NCBI GenBank assembly: GCA_035529715.1
Contig: DATKWF010000051.1
Location: 1 to 12,869 of the forward strand
Length of the DNA stretch: 12,869 nt
DNA from: DATKWF01 sp035529715
GTDB taxonomy: Bacteria; Chloroflexota; Dehalococcoidia; Dehalococcoidales; RBG-16-60-22
Reading direction: 5' to 3'
Part shown: positions 1-5,563 of the stretch, piece after piece
How the letters are laid out: each line of letters opens with the position of its first letter
Numbering within the stretch: position 1 is the stretch's first letter
Notes under the pieces: generated by a model
What the model was told of the DNA's origin: nothing
The model's database searches: none
Seen by the model: the letters and a program-made list of their open reading frames with translations, nothing else
Translations under genes and position numbers: made by a program

Positions 1-99
1 CTGGCGGCATTACAGGTAGCCGGGGAATATGATAAATTGGTTACGGTCCTGCCGGACAGGGGAGAAAGATACCTGAGCATGAATTTATTCAAGTGTTGA
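1..99 (+). CDS. cysK: Cysteine synthase, C-terminal fragment (gene begins before the window)
   Basis: Frame 1 is open from the first base to a TGA at 97-99 and encodes 32 residues. They include VTVLPDRGERYLSMNLF, which matches the conserved C-terminus of PLP-dependent O-acetylserine sulfhydrylases (consensus close to VVLPDSGERYLST-LF). The family makes cysteine from O-acetylserine and sulfide in the cytoplasm. The lysine and substrate-binding loops lie outside the window, so active-site integrity cannot be judged. A cystathionine beta-synthase-like paralogue shares this tail, so the exact substrate is uncertain; membership of the fold-type II PLP family is fairly secure. Confidence 0.8.
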   Translation: MAALQVAGEYDKLVTVLPDRGERYLSMNLFKC

Positions 100-133
100 A
101 TCAGGTGTGATGTCAGCGTGGAAAGGAGGGAAC

Positions 134-307
134 ATGGCAGAGGAAGAAAGACACAAGCATTACGGGGGCGGAGCAGCTGGCTCGGCAGGTGCGTTTTTCT
201 GGTTCGCCGGCTGGCTTTTCACTATCGCTTTCGCTGAACTAGTATGGTGGAAAATCATTCTTGGTATCGTAGTATGGCCATACTTCCTGGGCGTGGCGGT
301 AAGGTAA
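134..307 (+). CDS. Small membrane protein, 57 aa, unknown function
   Basis: I chose the ATG at 134 because AAGGAGG lies at 123-129, four bases upstream. The frame could also begin at GTG 107 or ATG 110, but those lack an SD. The protein starts with a charged, His-containing stretch (EEERHKHYGGG, residues 3-13), then a Gly/Ala-rich segment. One or two hydrophobic, aromatic-rich segments follow (about residues 18-36 and 39-56), so it probably sits in the membrane with the charged N-terminus in the cytoplasm. It follows the cysteine synthase stop by 34 bases and could be cotranscribed. I do not recognise a family. Function is unknown; small size means it could be spurious, but the SD and the clean hydrophobic pattern argue for a real gene. 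Confidence 0.55.
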   Translation: MAEEERHKHYGGGAAGSAGAFFWFAGWLFTIAFAELVWWKIILGIVVWPYFLGVAVR

Positions 308-390
308 GAGAATTTTGACCTCACCCCCTGTGTCCCCCTCTCCTGGAAGGAGAGGGGGAGGAGATGTTTTGAAGGGAAAGTCCCTTCAAG
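305..390. repeat. Intergenic tandem-hairpin repeat, copy 1
   Basis: An 18-base lead (305-322, containing TTTGACCTC) matches the lead of copy 2 at 988-1005 in 16 of 18 positions. It is followed by two hairpins. The first has a 12-bp perfect stem (333-344 with 348-359, loop GGA). The second has a 9-bp perfect stem (369-377 with 381-389, loop AAG). No T-run follows either stem, so I read this as a dispersed palindromic repeat, not a classical terminator. The lead overlaps the stop codon of the 57-aa ORF. Confidence 0.65.
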
Positions 391-500
391 CTTGCCCTAA
401 TAATTGGGGAAAAGGAGGTTAAGGTGGGTTTAAGGAGGTGGTGTAATGAGCTTAGGAAAGTGAGCAAAAAGGACAGAGACTAAGGGTATAGGAGGATGAA

Positions 501-917
501 ATGACTAATGAAGTAAAATGCTGGTGCCGACATTGTAAGACAGAGTTACCACCTGGTCACACAGGCCCATGCCCAAAATGTGGGAAAAGCGGGAAAGATT
601 GTAAAGCAAGTGCAACAGTGAGCATTGCTGTTGTTCCTCACGCTTCACTAAGAGCAAGACTTAAGCAAAAAGGTTTTAAGAAATTCGCGAAGGAAATTCT
701 CCAAGGTTGGTTTCCGAGTGTTAATCCCAAGTTAAAAAAGGGAGTAGATAAGGTAAGGATTGTTGACAAACAGAAAAATGAATACCATGAAACTGTTACA
801 GATTTAGCGACTGGGGAAGTAATTCGCGATACACACGAACAATTAAGTAAGCATAATACAACCAAAACAAAAAAGAGGAAAACTTATTCAAAAGCCACCA
901 AAATTAAGGAGGCATAG
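501..917 (+). CDS. Zinc-ribbon hypothetical protein, 138 aa
   Basis: The ATG at 501 has GGAGG at 491-495, spacing five. The N-terminus carries CWCRHC (residues 7-12) and CPKCG (24-28), a probable four-cysteine zinc ribbon. Next is a basic segment (about 50-70) that could contact nucleic acid, then a region reading IVDKQKNEYHETVTDLATG with an acidic/His tail (HEQLSKH), and a lysine-rich C-terminus. I have an impression of similar uncharacterised zinc-ribbon proteins in other genomes but no function. The gene is markedly AT-rich: bases 841-900 have 17 G+C in 60, against 39 in 60 for bases 1201-1260 in the following gene. It lies between two related hairpin repeats, which suggests separate ancestry. 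It is followed two bases later by a 20-aa ORF. Confidence 0.75.
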   Translation: MTNEVKCWCRHCKTELPPGHTGPCPKCGKSGKDCKASATVSIAVVPHASLRARLKQKGFKKFAKEILQGWFPSVNPKLKKGVDKVRIVDKQKNEYHETVTDLATGEVIRDTHEQLSKHNTTKTKKRKTYSKATKIKEA

Positions 918-919
918 CA

Positions 920-982
920 ATGGGCAGCAAAGGCAGAAAGAACGTTAAGAAGCCCAAGAAGCCAAAGGAAAAGAAGCAATAG
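920..982 (+). CDS. Lysine-rich microprotein, 20 aa
   Basis: A complete ORF starts with ATG at 920, two bases after the zinc-ribbon gene's stop, and ends at TAG 980-982. AGGAGG at 907-912 lies seven bases upstream, an ideal SD that sits inside the end of the preceding gene, so the two are probably translated together. The peptide begins MGSKGRKNVKK and continues as Lys/Pro repeats; about half of the residues are Lys or Arg. Such a peptide would be unstructured and could bind nucleic acid or ribosomes, but this is inference. It is too short for ordinary gene callers. No known family is recognised with confidence. Confidence 0.5.
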   Translation: MGSKGRKNVKKPKKPKEKKQ

Positions 983-987
983 TAGAA

Positions 988-1112
988 TAAGAGAGATTTG
1001 ACCTCTCCCTTTCCTAAAGGGAGATTGAGAGGGATTTCAAATCCCCCTCTTCCCCCTTTTCCAAAGGGGGATGGGGTCACCTTGAAAAAAGCTAAAGGGG
1101 GTGAGGTTAATC
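988..1112. repeat. Intergenic tandem-hairpin repeat, copy 2
   Basis: The lead (988-1005) repeats that of copy 1. Three palindromes follow: TCTCCCTTT/AAAGGGAGA (1004-1012 with 1016-1024), GGGATTT/AAATCCC (1031-1037 with 1039-1045) and a 9-bp stem around CCCCCTTT/AAAGGGGG (1051-1059 with 1063-1071). The distal end, 1097-1109 (GGGGGTGAGGTTA), is the inverted complement of copy 1 bases 316-328 with one mismatch. The whole segment 316-1109 therefore has near-perfect 13-bp inverted ends. The distal end also supplies the SD of the next gene. Confidence 0.6.
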
Positions 1113-1113
1113 A

Positions 1114-1713
1114 TTGGCTAAAACTGAACTAACGGATAGAGTCGGTGAAATAATTGAAGCCAGCACCACGGAATTCGTGGCGCAGTGCTACGAGCTTTAT
1201 CAGTCGCCGCCTCTGGGCAGCCTGGTCAAGACCAGAGACCGGGAAGTGGAACTGTACGGCATCGTATACAATGCTGCCACCACCAGCCTTGAGCCGGGTC
1301 GGCGACCTATTGCCCGCGGTAAGGATGAAACCAGCGAGGAGGCGGTCTACCAGACCAGTCCCCAGCTTTCAAAGCTGCTCCGCAGTGAGTTCGGGGCGGT
1401 GGTGGTGGGGCACCGTCAGGGCGACAAGCTGTATCATTACCTGCCCCCAAATCCCGCCCGCATCCACGGCTTTGTTTACCTCTGCCGTCTGGAGGAAGTG
1501 AAGGAGTTCAGCCAGTCCTTCGACTTCCTCAATATACTGGTCAACGCCCGTGTGCCCGTCTCCGCGGATGAGCTTATTGCCGCCGCTTTGCGACAGATGA
1601 GCCAGGCTCATGAAGACCCCCACACCTTTCTGGTGGCGGCGGGCAAGGAACTGGCAATCTTGCTCAGCGGACAGTTTAACCAGCTCAAGGCTATTCTGGG
1701 GAGGCTCAAATGA
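1114..1713 (+). CDS. Conserved hypothetical protein coupled to HerA ATPase, 199 aa
   Basis: The start is TTG at 1114, with a GGGGGTGAGG purine stretch at 1097-1106, seven bases upstream. The N-terminal half (about residues 9-70, VGEIIEASTTEFVAQCYELY, then GSLVKT and ELYGIVYNAATTSLEPGRRPIARG) has the beta-rich look of a small barrel. It resembles the HAS-barrel that begins HerA ATPases and the one predicted in the next gene. The middle has VVVGHRQGD and LPPNPARIHGFVY; the C-terminal third is helical. No nuclease motif is visible, so I do not call it NurA. Its stop overlaps the ATPase start by four bases (ATGA), implying stoichiometric synthesis and probably a shared complex. The gene is GC-rich, unlike the island before it. 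The HAS-barrel assignment is an inference from appearance; the existence of the gene is secure. Confidence 0.8.
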   Translation: MAKTELTDRVGEIIEASTTEFVAQCYELYQSPPLGSLVKTRDREVELYGIVYNAATTSLEPGRRPIARGKDETSEEAVYQTSPQLSKLLRSEFGAVVVGHRQGDKLYHYLPPNPARIHGFVYLCRLEEVKEFSQSFDFLNILVNARVPVSADELIAAALRQMSQAHEDPHTFLVAAGKELAILLSGQFNQLKAILGRLK

Positions 1714-3320
1714 CAGAACGATTGGGTATTGTTGTCACCGGTTCACTGGAAAAGGGGGTGGAGGTCAAGCTGGACGGCTCGGTATCGGTGGAGGATATGG
1801 CGGTGGGGCGCTACGTGACCATTGAAGGGCAGAAACAGCGCTTCTTCGGCATGATAACCGATGTCAGCCTGGGAGTAACTGACCCGAAACTTACCCTCAC
1901 TCCACCCGATGTCTCCGACCCCTTTATTACTGAGGTGCTGGCGGGCACCGGCACCTACGGGACAATTCGTGTTTCTCCGTATCTAACCATCGGCGGCGAT
2001 GCCACCACCCTGCTGGAGGGACCCCAGGCGGTCAAGACCATCCCCAGCCACTTCTCAGTGGTGAACCCGGCATCGCAGTCGGATGTTGAGCTGGTTTTCG
2101 GCAGCGAGGACGAAAAGAGGTTCTACATCGGCACGCCGCTGGATATGGAGACCAAGATTTGCCTTGACCTGCCCGAGCTGGTCAAGCGTTCCAACGGCAT
2201 CTTCGGCAAGAGCGGCACCGGCAAGACCTTTCTCACCAGAATGCTGCTTATCGGCATGCTGCAGAAAAGCGCCGCCGTAAACCTGATTTTTGACATGCAC
2301 AGCGAGTATGGCTGGGCGGGGACCAGTGAGGGGGGAAAGATGGTCAAGGCGCTGAAGCAGCTTTTCCCGTCAAAAGTAGCGGTATTCACCCTTGACGAAG
2401 AAAGCTCAAGACGCCGCAAAGTGAGCACCGACTTTGTCGTCAGGATAGGCTACGATGAAATAGAGCCGGAAGACATGGGACTGCTGCGCCAGACCCTGAA
2501 CCTTACCGAGCCGGCAGTTGAGGCAGTCTACCAGTTACACCGTCGTTTCGGCAAAAACTGGGTGCAGAGCACCTTAGACCTGAAGGACTCCGAGGAAAGC
2601 AAGGAACTGCTGAAAGAGACGAGCATCCACGAGAGCACTTTCCAGAACCTGCAGCGGGGACTGCAGACCATCGGGCGACTTCCCTTTCTAATGCCCCACG
2701 CCCCGGATAACGCCGTAAAGCGTATTCTGAACTACCTTGACCAGGGCATGAACGTGGTCCTGGAATTTGGCAGGTACACCGATATTACCGCCTATATTCT
2801 GGTGGCTAATTTACTCACCCGGCGCATCCACGCCCAGTACCGGGACCGGATGGAAAAGGCAATCGGCGAAGACACTGCCAGACCCACCCCGCTGGTGATA
2901 ACCATTGAAGAGGCTCATAAATTCCTAAATCCGGAAGTAGCCAGCCAGACCATATTCGGCACTATTGCCCGTGAGATGCGTAAATATAATGTTACCCTGC
3001 TGGTAATTGACCAGCGTCCCAGCGGCATTGATGCCGAGGTCATGTCGCAGATGGGAACCAAAATAACCTGCCTGCTGGACAATGAGCGGGATATTGATAG
3101 TGTCCTCGCCGGTGTTTCCGGCAAGAGTGAACTAAAATCGGTTCTGGCCAGGCTGGAATCCAGGCAGCAGGCCCTCATCTTCGGTCACGCCGTGCCGATG
3201 CCGGTGGTAATCAGGACGAGGGAGTATGGCTCCCCCAAGTCTTACCAGGATTTTGTCTCCGGCGGACCGGCCGAACCCAAAGAACAGACCGAAAAAGACA
3301 TAGAGGAGCTGTGGGAATAA
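1710..3320 (+). CDS. herA: HerA-type ATPase (HAS-barrel plus AAA+/DUF87), 536 aa
   Basis: The start is the ATG at 1710, inside the upstream stop overlap. Residues 1-110 form a probable HAS-barrel (GRYVTIEG, FFGMITDVSL). The P-loop GKSGTGKT is at 166-173, a Walker B-like strand LVITIEEAH at 395-403, and a late conserved block DQRPSGIDAEVMSQMGTKI at 434-452 that in HerA/FtsK-like motors carries the sensor and arginine-finger area. Family knowledge: HerA proteins form hexameric DNA-translocating ATPases, often working with the NurA nuclease in end resection or with other effectors in phage defence. No nuclease gene is present here; the only coupled partner is the 199-aa protein. The length is normal for the family. 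The C-terminus is acidic (EQTEKDIEELWE). Family call is secure; cellular role is not. Confidence 0.88.
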   Translation: MTERLGIVVTGSLEKGVEVKLDGSVSVEDMAVGRYVTIEGQKQRFFGMITDVSLGVTDPKLTLTPPDVSDPFITEVLAGTGTYGTIRVSPYLTIGGDATTLLEGPQAVKTIPSHFSVVNPASQSDVELVFGSEDEKRFYIGTPLDMETKICLDLPELVKRSNGIFGKSGTGKTFLTRMLLIGMLQKSAAVNLIFDMHSEYGWAGTSEGGKMVKALKQLFPSKVAVFTLDEESSRRRKVSTDFVVRIGYDEIEPEDMGLLRQTLNLTEPAVEAVYQLHRRFGKNWVQSTLDLKDSEESKELLKETSIHESTFQNLQRGLQTIGRLPFLMPHAPDNAVKRILNYLDQGMNVVLEFGRYTDITAYILVANLLTRRIHAQYRDRMEKAIGEDTARPTPLVITIEEAHKFLNPEVASQTIFGTIAREMRKYNVTLLVIDQRPSGIDAEVMSQMGTKITCLLDNERDIDSVLAGVSGKSELKSVLARLESRQQALIFGHAVPMPVVIRTREYGSPKSYQDFVSGGPAEPKEQTEKDIEELWE

Positions 3321-3353
3321 TTACAATTACGGACTAGAACCGGATGGTGAGGC

Positions 3354-3875
3354 ATGATTTCAACATGGTTCAAGCAATATAGACACTGGATAGGGGTATG
3401 GGGGATTCTATTCCTGGGGCTGATTTTTGTTGCCGCCGGTACGGGCAAGATGCTACTTCAGTCTGAAGTTGCTGAGCTTTACATCTTCCCGGACTTTGTG
3501 CCACCAGCCTTCATCGAAGCCGTTTACATCTGGATTCCACGAGTAGAGCTTATAATCGGCATATTATTAATTTTGGGCATTGCCGCCAAGTTTGTGGCCA
3601 GTCTCTCCTCACTGCTGATTGCCGGTTTCATCAGCAACAATAGCCTGCTGCTCAAGCTCGGACTGGGCTCCAACCCATGTGGCTGTTTCGGCGCGGCGGA
3701 AGGAATCGCCCAGGAAAGGCTCTCAGTTATCGGCGCACTGTACCTGGATGGAGTAATGGTGTTTCTAGTTATGGTCATTTTATTCTGCTATCAGCGCAGT
3801 TTCTTTAATATTTACCCCTGGTTTATTAGGAGAGGCAAAATTGCGAAGGAAAAAGATCGGTCTGGCTCTGGGTAG
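3354..3875 (+). CDS. MauE/DoxX-like redox-associated membrane protein, 173 aa
   Basis: The ATG at 3354 follows directly after an in-frame TGA, so no earlier start is possible; the SD is weak (GGATGG at 3342-3347). Four hydrophobic segments lie at about residues 13-34, 63-80, 83-102 and 124-146. The motif NPCGCFG (107-113, Cys109 and Cys111) sits after the third segment and is typical of MauE-like DoxX-superfamily proteins. These are thought to handle electrons or disulfides for periplasmic protein maturation. The gene begins 33 bases after the HerA stop. Its last 35 bases overlap the patatin-like gene, which indicates tight coupling. The C-terminal tail is basic and probably cytoplasmic. The partner substrate is unknown. 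Confidence 0.75.
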   Translation: MISTWFKQYRHWIGVWGILFLGLIFVAAGTGKMLLQSEVAELYIFPDFVPPAFIEAVYIWIPRVELIIGILLILGIAAKFVASLSSLLIAGFISNNSLLLKLGLGSNPCGCFGAAEGIAQERLSVIGALYLDGVMVFLVMVILFCYQRSFFNIYPWFIRRGKIAKEKDRSGSG

Positions 3876-4662
3876 CGGTTCCGCACGCGGGCTGGCTTAT
3901 ATCGGGGTACTGGCAGTTCTGGAAAAAGAAGGCATCCCGATTGATATGATTGCTGGCACCAGTGCCGGTGCTGTTATCGGTGCCCTTTATGCCCGGGACA
4001 AAGACACCAGCCAGATGAAAGAACTGGCTCTGGGCCTGAGCTGGAAGAAGCTGGCACCTCTGGTTGACCCCTCTCTGCCTATTACCGGGTTAATTAAAGG
4101 CAGGAAAATCAGGAACTTAATAGCGCCAATTATTGGCAGGGATATAAAATTCAGCGATTTAAAGATACCTGTAGCCTGTGTGGCTACCGACATAGACACC
4201 GGTGAAGAGATTGTAATTGACCAGGGTTTAGTGCTGGAAGCACTAAGGGCCAGTATTTCCATCCCGGCACTATTTACCGTGGTTAAATGGAAAGGCAGAT
4301 ATCTGGTTGACGGCGGTCTGGTCAATCCGGTGCCGGTGAGCGTGGTCAAACGGATGGGGGCAGACTTCGTCATTGCGGTAAACGTGATACCTGATGTGGC
4401 TGAGCGGGTTCACCGGGCGGACAAGGAGCGGACGGAGCGTGCCAAAGAGCCAAACATCTTCAATATCATAATGCAATCCATATATATTGGCACTTACTCA
4501 CTGGTTAAGTCCAGCATGGAGGAGGCTAATATAATTATTGAACCCAATGTGGGACATGTAAGTTCCAGCGACTTCCTCCACGCCAAGGAGATTATTCAGC
4601 AGGGTGAATTGGCTGCGCAGGCCTCCATTCCTGAAATAAAAAGGAGTCTGAAAAACCTCTAG
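3841..4662 (+). CDS. Patatin-like phospholipase / serine hydrolase (RssA-type), 273 aa
   Basis: The start is TTG at 3841: AGGAG at 3828-3832 is eight bases upstream, and the conserved beta strand KKIGLALGSG begins at residue 4, so a later start would cut into the fold. The oxyanion-hole loop GSGSARG is at residues 11-17, the nucleophile elbow GTSAG at 39-43 (Ser41), and the catalytic Asp in VDGG at 156-159 (Asp157). The Ser-Asp dyad is therefore intact. Family members hydrolyse acyl ester bonds of phospholipids or lipids in the cytoplasm or at the membrane; the bacterial RssA/YchK-type group is mostly uncharacterised. No signal peptide is visible. Overlap with the membrane protein gene suggests a membrane-associated role (inference). 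Confidence 0.88.
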   Translation: MRRKKIGLALGSGSARGLAYIGVLAVLEKEGIPIDMIAGTSAGAVIGALYARDKDTSQMKELALGLSWKKLAPLVDPSLPITGLIKGRKIRNLIAPIIGRDIKFSDLKIPVACVATDIDTGEEIVIDQGLVLEALRASISIPALFTVVKWKGRYLVDGGLVNPVPVSVVKRMGADFVIAVNVIPDVAERVHRADKERTERAKEPNIFNIIMQSIYIGTYSLVKSSMEEANIIIEPNVGHVSSSDFLHAKEIIQQGELAAQASIPEIKRSLKNL

Positions 4663-4740
4663 CTTTCCCTTGCGTCAGGGATTACTTCCCGTTTGAAGCT
4701 GCCAAATCGACAATCAATTACCTAAAGATTCAAAGTATAG

Positions 4741-4769
4741 TTGCAAATGATTTGCATTTGCATTATAAT
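4741..4769 (+). promoter_or_regulatory. Promoter with embedded Fur-type operator
   Basis: TTGCAA (4741-4746) and a perfect TATAAT (4764-4769) are separated by 17 bases. TGCAAAT-G-ATTTGCA (4742-4756) is a perfect 7-1-7 inverted repeat, the layout of Fur-family operators, and a further ATTTGCA half-site overlaps it at 4756-4762. A bound repressor would cover the -35 and spacer, so the fur gene just downstream is probably autoregulated. The transcript would start near 4776, leaving a leader of roughly 14 bases. Confidence 0.75.
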
Positions 4770-4789
4770 AAAGAGGTGGTGATGATAGG

Positions 4790-5215
4790 ATGCCAGTGAT
4801 TAATCGTCAAGTATTGAATAAAGCCGGTATGAGAGCTACCAATCAGCGTGCCCTAATCATGGAGATTATCCGACGGGGAAAAGGACACCTTGATGCTGAC
4901 GAAATCCACCGCCGGGGCCGGGAAAAGGAAACACGCCTGAGCCTATCCACTGTCTACCGAACTCTGCAGATGTTTAAGAAGGCGGGGCTGGTTGAGGAAC
5001 TTCATTTTAATGAGGACCATCATCATTATGAAGTGAAGCCTGCCACCGAGCATCATCACCTGCTATGCCTCGGCTGCGGCCGGGTTATTGAGTTCAGCTA
5101 CCCGTTATCTCGTTACATAAAGAGGAATGTCCCTGAAGCCAAGGGTTTTGATATTGCTGATACCGAGATCCGCATGACTGGTTACTGCCCCAAGTGCCGG
5201 CATAGCGGAAAATAA
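4790..5215 (+). CDS. fur: Fur-family metalloregulator, 141 aa
   Basis: A winged-helix DNA-binding domain occupies about residues 10-70 (MRATNQRALIMEII, then LSLSTVYRTLQMFKKAGLVEE, the recognition helix). The C-terminal dimerisation domain holds candidate metal ligands: His33, the HHHYE cluster at 77-81, His88-90, and two CxxC pairs, Cys93/Cys96 and Cys133/Cys136, which form the structural zinc site. The length and pattern fit Fur; PerR, Zur or Nur cannot be excluded from sequence alone. The adjacent feoA and feoB genes favour an iron-sensing repressor. The ATG at 4790 is preceded by a purine-rich AGGTGG at 4774-4779, a rather distant SD. The operator in its own promoter suggests negative autoregulation. 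Confidence 0.88.
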   Translation: MPVINRQVLNKAGMRATNQRALIMEIIRRGKGHLDADEIHRRGREKETRLSLSTVYRTLQMFKKAGLVEELHFNEDHHHYEVKPATEHHHLLCLGCGRVIEFSYPLSRYIKRNVPEAKGFDIADTEIRMTGYCPKCRHSGK

Positions 5216-5231
5216 TTTTTTAGTTTGTTTA

Positions 5232-5280
5232 TTGCAAAGGAGACGCATTTTGTATTTAATGCCTGGAATTAATTACTCCA
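5232..5280 (+). promoter_or_regulatory. Possible feoAB promoter with imperfect dyad
   Basis: TTGCAA (5232-5237) is separated by 17 bases from TTTAAT (5255-5260), a weak but properly spaced sigma70-type promoter. An imperfect palindrome, TGGAATTAATTACTCCA (5264-5280, six of eight pairs), lies at the predicted start of transcription and could be an operator. It does not match the cleaner 7-1-7 element before fur. The feo genes may also be read through from the fur promoter, since no terminator separates them. Confidence 0.35.
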
Positions 5281-5303
5281 AACGAATAGAGAAGGTATGA
5301 TTT

Positions 5304-5546
5304 ATGTCTGAAGGAAAGCTAGTAACCCTGCGCCAGATGCAATCCGGGCAGAGCGGTAAAGTGGCCCAAGTTCAAGGGGGACACGGTCTGTTTAATCGCC
5401 TTAACGCCTTGGGCATCAGGCCAAATAAAAGAATAACCAAGGTCAGTTCTATGTTAATGCGGGGCCCGGTAACCATCCAGTTAGACAATACTAAGATAGC
5501 CATTGGCTTTGGCATGGCTAACAAGATAATAGTTGAGCTAGATTAG
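5304..5546 (+). CDS. feoA: FeoA, ferrous iron transport accessory protein, 80 aa
   Basis: The ATG at 5304 has GAAGG at 5291-5295, spacing eight. The protein is a single small beta-barrel (SH3-like) domain of normal FeoA length. It shows the hallmarks VTLRQMQSGQSGKV near the start, RLNALGIRPN at 32-41, and a GxGMANKIIVEL ending. FeoA is a cytoplasmic partner that supports FeoB-dependent Fe2+ import, probably by contacting the G domain or the membrane channel. The gene ends 17 bases before feoB and is surely cotranscribed with it. The fur gene upstream suggests iron-dependent control. Confidence 0.92.
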   Translation: MSEGKLVTLRQMQSGQSGKVAQVQGGHGLFNRLNALGIRPNKRITKVSSMLMRGPVTIQLDNTKIAIGFGMANKIIVELD

Positions 5547-5563
5547 TAATCTGAGGTTATGCC

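Noticed and set aside
333..359. 12-bp hairpin as an intrinsic terminator for the upstream operon
   Set aside because: No T-run follows the stem; the same layout recurs at 988-1071, so it is better explained as a dispersed repeat.
446..463. Five-codon ORF (MSLGK) with a perfect AAGGAGGTG upstream
   Set aside because: The SD is striking, but such short ORFs arise by chance in purine-rich leaders and nothing else supports it. A 19-codon GTG frame at 424-483 is equally unsupported.
1114..1713. Calling the gene before herA a NurA nuclease
   Set aside because: Position fits, but no acidic nuclease motifs are visible and the length (199 aa) is short for NurA.
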